6,139 nucleotides of DNA from JAHRVQ01 sp964548025 (GTDB lineage: Bacteria; Pseudomonadota; Gammaproteobacteria; Pseudomonadales; Azotimanducaceae): NCBI GenBank assembly GCA_964548025.1, contig CAZJRI010000233.1, positions 1 to 6,139 of the forward strand, written 5' to 3'. This document shows positions 1 to 3,651 of the stretch, one piece after another. A program made the position numbers and the translations under genes. A model generated the notes under the pieces. That model was not told the origin of the DNA and did not search any database. It worked only from the letters and a program-made list of their open reading frames with translations. Positions within the stretch are counted from its first letter, which is position 1; each line of letters opens with the position of its first letter.

Positions 1-91
1 CACCCTCTTCAACATATTGCTCGCATCCTTCCCAGCCTAACGGTTCATCACATGCTTCAAAGAATTTTTTTGCAGTTTCAAACGAGTTCAT
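1..91 (-). CDS. NTF2/SnoaL-like family protein, N-terminal fragment (cut by window edge)
   Basis: An open frame begins with ATG at 91-89 and runs off the left edge after 30 codons. The start is supported by an AAGGAA ribosome binding site (97-102 on the minus strand) five bases upstream. The peptide begins MNSFETAKKFFEACDEPLGW and continues EGCEQYVEEG. An early amphipathic helix of the type 'TAxxFFxACE.GxGWExCxxY' is what I recall from SnoaL-like / nuclear transport factor 2 fold proteins. These are small cytosolic alpha+beta barrels that bind or isomerise small hydrophobic substrates. Only the first helix is present, so the assignment rests on pattern memory and no catalytic residue can be checked. 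The gene follows the VOC-protein gene on the same strand after 114 nt and may belong to the same transcription unit. Certainty that it is a gene is high; the family call is moderate. Confidence 0.6.
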   Translation of the reverse strand, partial: MNSFETAKKFFEACDEPLGWEGCEQYVEEG

Positions 92-104
92 AATGGTTCC
101 TTTT

Positions 105-110
105 ATTATA
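105..110 (-). promoter_or_regulatory. Possible -10 hexamer (TATAAT) before the NTF2-like gene
   Basis: The minus strand reads TATAAT here, a perfect sigma70 -10 match, 13 nt upstream of the ATG at 91. No good -35 hexamer sits 16-18 nt further upstream. Transcription from it would start almost at the ribosome binding site, leaving an almost absent leader. It could therefore be chance in an AT-rich stretch, and the gene may be read only from upstream. Confidence 0.2.
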
Positions 111-123
111 CTTCGGGTAATTT

Positions 124-138
124 TGGCGCATTACGCCA
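124..138. other. Short perfect inverted repeat in the VOC/NTF2-like gap
   Basis: TGGCG and CGCCA flank a 5-nt CATTA loop. In the direction of transcription (minus) it is followed by AAAA rather than a T-tract, so it does not look like an intrinsic terminator. It could be an operator half-site pair or a leader hairpin for the NTF2-like gene. Nothing else is visible in the 114 nt between the two genes. Confidence 0.25.
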
Positions 139-205
139 GGTTCGAGATCGCAGCTAACAATTACATATCAATCGGCTGGATTGAATGAAACACCAGTAAC
201 ACATT

Positions 206-562
206 TCAGACATTATTGACCTGAACAATAGAGAATATATTGCCACTACAATCGATAACATGAGTCATCACACCGCCCCATGCCTGCTTTTCTGGAGGTC
301 CGGTAAATTCGATTCCTGATTCGGTCTTCTCACTAAAATAATCACGGATATCATCTACTTCAAGACTGAATCCGAGATAACGACCACTTTCAAATTCGCC
401 AGCTTCGATCGGCTCAAGCAGAATTGTCACGTTCTCAATATTAAACCCAATGTAGCCGTCCTGATCAGAGCCGAATGCTTTCTCCGAATCGAGTATACAC
501 ACATAGTTTTTCTCTGCCTTGTCCAGATCCAGGCAGGGGATTCGAAGAGTATTGAGACGCAT
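206..562 (-). CDS. VOC / glyoxalase-fold family protein, 118 aa
   Basis: A single vicinal-oxygen-chelate module of the usual one-domain length. It opens with a beta strand and 'LDLDKAEKNY' (residues 11-20), the typical D-x-x-K-A helix start. It continues with strand 'VTILLEP' (45-51) and 'GRYLGFSLEVDDI' (60-72), which matches the family's 'h.af.V.Di' segment. It ends in 'WGGVMTHVIDCSGNIFSIVQ' (95-114), the characteristic W-G-x-x-x-x-x-x-D-x-x-G-N closing hairpin. The His usually found in strand 1 is Arg7, the 'h' of the second repeat is Gly64, and the final Glu is Ser111. Only Glu50 looks like a retained metal-ligand position, so it may bind a ligand without being a metalloenzyme (inference). 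The ATG at 562 is preceded by TGAGGA at a good distance. It lies 118 nt downstream of the dehydrogenase on the same strand. The substrate is unknown. Confidence 0.85.
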   Translation of the reverse strand: MRLNTLRIPCLDLDKAEKNYVCILDSEKAFGSDQDGYIGFNIENVTILLEPIEAGEFESGRYLGFSLEVDDIRDYFSEKTESGIEFTGPPEKQAWGGVMTHVIDCSGNIFSIVQVNNV

Positions 563-648
563 GCTTGTTCCTCAGGGTGCCATTTAAAAGCAGTGATTGT
601 CATCCTTGTGAACCAATATATTCGGATCAAGATCTGCTATTTTGCATG

Positions 649-670
649 CTACCTGGCTTTTTACCAGTAG
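649..670 (-). terminator. Weak hairpin downstream of the dehydrogenase
   Basis: On the minus strand CTACTGG can pair with CCAGGTAG (one bulged G) around a 7-nt A-rich loop, beginning 11 nt after the dehydrogenase stop codon. No T-run follows it, so a classical intrinsic terminator is not supported. At most it may slow polymerase or protect the 3' end of the upstream message. The rest of the 118-nt gap (563-680) shows no clear promoter for the VOC gene. Confidence 0.2.
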
Positions 671-680
671 ATGCGCTGAT

Positions 681-1667
681 TCAGTCAAAGAATGATGCGC
701 CAACCTCACAACGAAGGGGTTTATTCCCAAGGTAAGCACCAAGATTGTGCAGGAAGAGTTCATCCCATCTGTCGCGAGTACCTGCCCCTCTACTTGATGC
801 ATGAGGCGTAGTGAACACTTTCGGATGCGACCAAAGCCTGCTTTCAGCCGGTAAAGGTTCCTGCTGGAATACATCGAGTATCGCACAGTCGAGTTGATCA
901 CTATCCAACGCCTGAAGCAACGCATCTTCATCAACGACCTTGCCTCTGGCAATGTTCACCAGTATCGCATCGGGCTTCATGGCGGATAGAAACGACTTAT
1001 CAACGAGACCTTGAGTGTCATCTGTCAAAGCACAGGCGAGTACGACAACATCTGCCGAAGGCAGCGCATCAGCCAACTCGTCAAAGCTGATGATCCTGTC
1101 TGCATCTTTGTGTTCTGATCGAGTTCTTTTTACCCCTGTCACCCTGCCTTCAAAACCCCTGACCATGCGACCCACCCGTTCGCCAATGTTGCCGAAGCCC
1201 ACGATCAGCCAGTTTGAATCATAGATTTCCCTGAAGGCGGTGGAAGCCCATTGCCGCGCCTGCTGATATTCAAGTCTCTGAGCTATGTTCTGGTACCTGT
1301 ACAACACCGACGCAAGCACATACTCAGCGATGGGAGGTGCCTGGGCGTCGCTATTGCAGAATCTGACGCCACGCTTTTGAACCTGTTTAAAAAACGGGTT
1401 GTCCAAACCGGCACTAATCGTCTGGAACCATTTCAACTCCGGTGCGCCATCAAGGTATTCTATAAACCGTGGCGCATAACCTTCCAGAAAAACATCGATG
1501 CTCATCCATGCCAGGTGAATTGGATAGTCTTCGGGATCCACAGTCCGCTCCCCAACGAGCATGGTGCCATCACTTTGAACCCTCACTACGCAGAGTTCAT
1601 CAATAAGTGGTTCCAGGCGATCCCTCACTCTTTGGAATGTGCTCTCGGGGAGTAACAGATTATTCAT
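681..1667 (-). CDS. D-2-hydroxyacid dehydrogenase (NAD(P)-binding), 328 aa
   Basis: Cytosolic oxidoreductase of the D-isomer-specific 2-hydroxyacid dehydrogenase family, interconverting 2-ketoacids and D-2-hydroxyacids. The split N-terminal substrate domain (about 1-115) includes 'FQTISAGLDN' (81-90). The Rossmann domain (about 116-295) carries the dinucleotide motif GFGNIG (157-162). All three catalytic positions are present: Arg241 in 'VNIARGKVVDEDAL', Glu270 in 'DVFQQEPLP' and His289 in 'TTPHASSRG'. The chain then returns to the first domain. Length is normal for the family. After the second Rossmann strand the sequence is 'GVKRTRS' (178-184), with Arg/Lys instead of the acidic residue that binds the NAD ribose. 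This suggests NADPH preference, as in glyoxylate/hydroxypyruvate reductases (inference). The ATG at 1667 has a modest AGGG site upstream and starts 21 nt after the phosphatase stop, so the two are an operon. The specific substrate cannot be determined. Confidence 0.92.
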   Translation of the reverse strand: MNNLLLPESTFQRVRDRLEPLIDELCVVRVQSDGTMLVGERTVDPEDYPIHLAWMSIDVFLEGYAPRFIEYLDGAPELKWFQTISAGLDNPFFKQVQKRGVRFCNSDAQAPPIAEYVLASVLYRYQNIAQRLEYQQARQWASTAFREIYDSNWLIVGFGNIGERVGRMVRGFEGRVTGVKRTRSEHKDADRIISFDELADALPSADVVVLACALTDDTQGLVDKSFLSAMKPDAILVNIARGKVVDEDALLQALDSDQLDCAILDVFQQEPLPAESRLWSHPKVFTTPHASSRGAGTRDRWDELFLHNLGAYLGNKPLRCEVGASFFD

Positions 1668-1688
1668 GACACCCTGTACGTATTTGCA

Positions 1689-2429
1689 TCAGTCTCTCAT
1701 CTTCTCCCGCACGCGGGAAATCTGCTCATCACTAACACCTATATGCTTCAGATATCCTTCTGCACCGGAGAAATTTTCCTGCAGGAATTCAAGCGTCAGA
1801 GCCATGGTTTTCGGAGAACAGCCTTTGAGATAAGCCCCGGGTTGGCCATCCTTTACATACTTGTCAGTGTCCGGAGAATTCAGGTAAGTCGAAGTCAGGG
1901 CGTAGTCCGCACAGATTGTCTCATCCGGCACACCTGCAATCGCCAGTAGCATTGCACCCACCAAACCGGTTCGATCCTTACCTGATCTGCAATGGAAGGC
2001 AAAGCCATTATCTGAGGTATCTGCAATGGTCGTCATGATCTCTGCCATAATAAAACCGGAAATTATCAGTCCACTGCAATACAGATCCGCGAGCTTTACT
2101 TCCGGCGGTGCGCCTTTTGATTTCGACCTGTAGGTATCGAACCTGTCACCCCAGAAGTCATGAATGTAGAAATTAACTTCCCTGGAGCCCGAAAACACAT
2201 TGGGCATTTCTGCAATCTCTCTGGCCATACGAAGATCAATTACGGCTCCGATGCCATGGGCGATCAGTTTTTTCTGATCTTCCTCCGTCATTTTGTCCAT
2301 GTCGCCAGAGCGGACAAATCTATTCCATGCAGTACGTCCACCATCCGCAGTCTTATACCCTCCCAGATCTCTTACATTCTGAGCGGATTCAATATCAAGC
2401 CCCCGGTCAGGGTGCAATGTCTCTTCCAT
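1689..2429 (-). CDS. Tyrosine / atypical lipid phosphatase-like protein (CX5R), 246 aa
   Basis: Cysteine-dependent phosphatase of the bacterial tyrosine-phosphatase 3 group. Numbering is from the ATG at 2429. The family hallmarks appear in order: 'NVRDLGGY' near the N-terminus (18-25), a 'VRSG' strand (39-42) for the usual 'lyRs', 'VIDLR' (63-67), and the P-loop HCRSGKDRTG (146-155) with nucleophile Cys147 and phosphate-binding Arg153. The C-terminal half is helical, ending in the family-like 'YLKHIGVSDEQISRVREKM'. The HC-x-x-GKDRTG form with Lys and Asp is the loop known from atypical lipid phosphatases such as mycobacterial MptpB and Listeria LipA, which act on phosphotyrosine and phosphoinositides. 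The real substrate here is unknown. No signal peptide is seen. An alternative GTG start two codons upstream (2435) lacks a well-placed ribosome site. It is the first gene of an operon with the downstream dehydrogenase. Confidence 0.88.
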   Translation of the reverse strand: MEETLHPDRGLDIESAQNVRDLGGYKTADGGRTAWNRFVRSGDMDKMTEEDQKKLIAHGIGAVIDLRMAREIAEMPNVFSGSREVNFYIHDFWGDRFDTYRSKSKGAPPEVKLADLYCSGLIISGFIMAEIMTTIADTSDNGFAFHCRSGKDRTGLVGAMLLAIAGVPDETICADYALTSTYLNSPDTDKYVKDGQPGAYLKGCSPKTMALTLEFLQENFSGAEGYLKHIGVSDEQISRVREKMRD

Positions 2430-2439
2430 CCTCACTTCC
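2430..2439 (-). promoter_or_regulatory. Ribosome binding site that decides the phosphatase start
   Basis: The minus strand reads GGAAGTGAGG directly before ATG 2429. GGAA sits six bases from this ATG, a usable distance, but it directly abuts the alternative GTG at 2435. The ATG is therefore the better start, giving 246 rather than 248 residues. Confidence 0.5.
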
Positions 2440-2518
2440 AGTCAGTTTCAATCCCTCATAAAACTATATAAGAGGTTTAAGATCAAACATCACAATACTT
2501 CAGCACGGATACAACCCC
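2440..2518. other. AT-rich divergent intergenic segment, probable phosphatase promoter zone
   Basis: This stretch must contain the promoter for the phosphatase-dehydrogenase operon. It is AT-rich, with a TATATA run at 2465-2470 and a near-dyad (CCTCATA at 2454-2460 against TAAGAGG at 2469-2475, one mismatch) that could be an operator. On the minus strand TTGATC-like and TATAGT-like hexamers exist, but none pair at the ideal 16-18 nt spacing, so I do not name a promoter. No open frame is supported. Confidence 0.3.
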
Positions 2519-2547
2519 TTGGAAGGTGACAGGCGCTGTGCTATTTT
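2519..2547 (+). promoter_or_regulatory. Candidate sigma70 promoter for the crotonase gene
   Basis: TTGGAA (2519-2524) and TATTTT (2542-2547) each match the consensus hexamers at four of six positions and are separated by the ideal 17 nt. The spacer contains a small dyad, ACAG-GCG-CTGT (2529-2539), which could be an operator. Transcription would begin near 2554, so the whole six-copy repeat block that follows would lie in the untranslated leader of the crotonase message. Hexamer matches this weak occur by chance, so certainty is low. Confidence 0.35.
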
Positions 2548-2568
2548 CGAGAGACTTTTCATACAAGA

Positions 2569-2703
2569 ACCGCTGAAGGCTCTTTATATAAAAACCGCTG
2601 AAGGCTCTTTACTTTAGAACCGCTGAAGGCTCTTTACTTTAGAACCGCTGAAGGCTCTTTTTAAGACCGCTGAAGGCTCTTTACAAGAACCGCTGAAGGC
2701 TCT
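2569..2703 (+). repeat. Six-copy tandem repeat, 15-bp invariant core, in the crotonase leader
   Basis: The core ACCGCTGAAGGCTCT occurs, without a single mismatch, at 2569-2583, 2594-2608, 2619-2633, 2644-2658, 2666-2680 and 2689-2703. The start-to-start periods are 25, 25, 25, 22 and 23 bp. Spacers are AT-rich, 7-10 nt long and variable, though the second and third are identical. This makes 2594-2618 an exact duplicate of 2619-2643. Around most copies AGA or AAGA before the core pairs with TCT or TCTT at its end, and CC pairs with GG. This gives an imperfect stem with an A-C mismatch and a GCTGAA loop, with a short T-run after it in the first five copies. The block ends three bases before the AGGAG ribosome site. 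The period is not a multiple of three and no frame crosses it, so it is non-coding. Its function is unknown: a multi-site operator, an RNA-level element, or a slippage minisatellite. Confidence 0.95.
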
Positions 2704-2706
2704 CAC

Positions 2707-2711
2707 AGGAG
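2707..2711 (+). promoter_or_regulatory. Ribosome binding site of the crotonase gene
   Basis: AGGAG lies five bases (ACACC) before the ATG at 2717 and only three bases after the last repeat core. Any folding of, or protein binding to, the last repeat could therefore affect ribosome access. The site itself is a strong match and fixes the start. Confidence 0.8.
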
Positions 2712-2716
2712 ACACC

Positions 2717-3631
2717 ATGGAATATCAGGATATTCTCTACGAAACAGATGAACGTTTGGCCATTATCACGCTCAATCGACCGGAAAAACTGAATGCACTA
2801 AGCAACAACCTTCGAGCGGAGGTGATGGATGCAATGCAGGAGGCGGAACATGACCCAGAGGTTGGTGTCATCATCCTGAAAGCTGCTGGCCGGGCATTTT
2901 CAGCAGGCTACGATCTCTCGCCCTCAATGAGGGCCAAGGACGATACTTTTGTCGATTCCAGGTCAAAAATGCCTGTAACAGGCACCACGCATCCCGGTCG
3001 TGATCAATGGTCCAGGCACGTTGTAATGACTAACTGGACAATTTGGGAACTCGCCAAACCGGTTGTCGCACAAATACAGGGCTATTGCCTTGCAGGTGGC
3101 ACCGAACTCGCAACTATTTGTGACTTCCGGGTAGTTGCTGAAGACGCAAAGATTGGCTATCCGCCTGTTCGTGCAATGACTACCATGGATATGATGTGGG
3201 CCCCATGGCATCTGCCACCTGCTATCGCCCGGGAATTTGCTTTTATGGGTGATAATATTTCCGGAACTCGAATGGCTCAGTACGGCTGGGCCAACCACGC
3301 GGTGCCTGCCGATGAACTCGATGAGTTCACCATCAAATTCGCTCGCCGAATGGGGCACATAGATAACGAGATGTTGATGTTCACCAAGCGGTCTGTAAAT
3401 CGCCAGTACGAGGCAATGGGTATTAAACAAGGTATTGCTGCCGGAACGGAGATTCAAGCCCTCAGCGCCAGGCGGGATGCCGCATCCGAGTGGGGACGCA
3501 GAGTTCAGGAGGACGGTCTAAAATCTGCTCTCGAATGGCGGGATGGACCGTTCAGAGATTTCCGCGGGGCTTATGACAGCGCGCCTAAAGAAAGGGCAGT
3601 TGCAGGCATGGACAAATCCGACAAAAAGTAG
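2717..3631 (+). CDS. Enoyl-CoA hydratase/isomerase (crotonase) family protein, 304 aa
   Basis: Cytosolic acyl-CoA enzyme of the crotonase superfamily. Signature segments are in order: 'ITLNRPEKLNALS' (17-29), the first oxyanion-hole loop 'AFSAGYDLS' (60-68), and the second 'GYCLAGGTELATICD' (122-136), which holds Glu130 at the position of the first catalytic Glu of rat hydratase (Glu144). The position of the second Glu (164 in rat) reads 'IGYPPVRAM', a proline (Pro150). Classical syn-hydration is therefore doubtful, and an isomerase, hydrolase, C-C lyase or other crotonase chemistry is possible. The protein is longer than the usual ~260 residues, with an extra segment at about 69-105 and a charged C-terminal tail. 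The start follows a good AGGAG. It is preceded by the repeat leader and converges with the CoA-transferase gene, whose acyl-CoA product it might use (inference from proximity only). Confidence 0.93.
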   Translation: MEYQDILYETDERLAIITLNRPEKLNALSNNLRAEVMDAMQEAEHDPEVGVIILKAAGRAFSAGYDLSPSMRAKDDTFVDSRSKMPVTGTTHPGRDQWSRHVVMTNWTIWELAKPVVAQIQGYCLAGGTELATICDFRVVAEDAKIGYPPVRAMTTMDMMWAPWHLPPAIAREFAFMGDNISGTRMAQYGWANHAVPADELDEFTIKFARRMGHIDNEMLMFTKRSVNRQYEAMGIKQGIAAGTEIQALSARRDAASEWGRRVQEDGLKSALEWRDGPFRDFRGAYDSAPKERAVAGMDKSDKK

Positions 3632-3633
3632 CT

Positions 3634-3651
3634 CAGATTCCCAAGAATCTG
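3634..3651. terminator. Candidate bidirectional terminator between convergent genes
   Basis: CAGATTC and GAATCTG form a perfect 7-bp stem around a CCAA loop. The hairpin fills the 20-bp gap between the crotonase TAG (ending 3631) and the CoA-transferase TAA (starting 3652 on the other strand). On the minus strand a TTTTT run follows after six bases (inside the end of the crotonase frame). On the plus strand only TTAATT follows. The T-tracts are imperfect, but position and symmetry suit a shared terminator. Confidence 0.55.

Noticed and set aside
584..952. 122-aa minus-strand frame overlapping the dehydrogenase 3' end
   Set aside because: It mostly overlaps the dehydrogenase in another frame, and its product resembles nothing. 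The non-overlapping part (584-680) is the ordinary gap before the VOC gene.
1251..1655. 134-aa plus-strand open frame opposite the dehydrogenase
   Set aside because: It lies fully antisense to a gene with all family motifs, has no ribosome site or recognisable domain, and its composition looks like a reverse-strand shadow.
2433..2435. GTG as the phosphatase start
   Set aside because: The GGAA element directly abuts this codon with no spacing, whereas the ATG at 2429 has a proper distance.
2569..2703. CRISPR array
   Set aside because: The repeats are only 15 bp and the spacers 7-10 nt, AT-rich and partly identical. Neither size nor content fits CRISPR, and no cas gene is near.
2963..3457. 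164-aa minus-strand frame opposite the crotonase
   Set aside because: It is antisense to a gene with clear crotonase motifs and has no start signal or recognisable domain.
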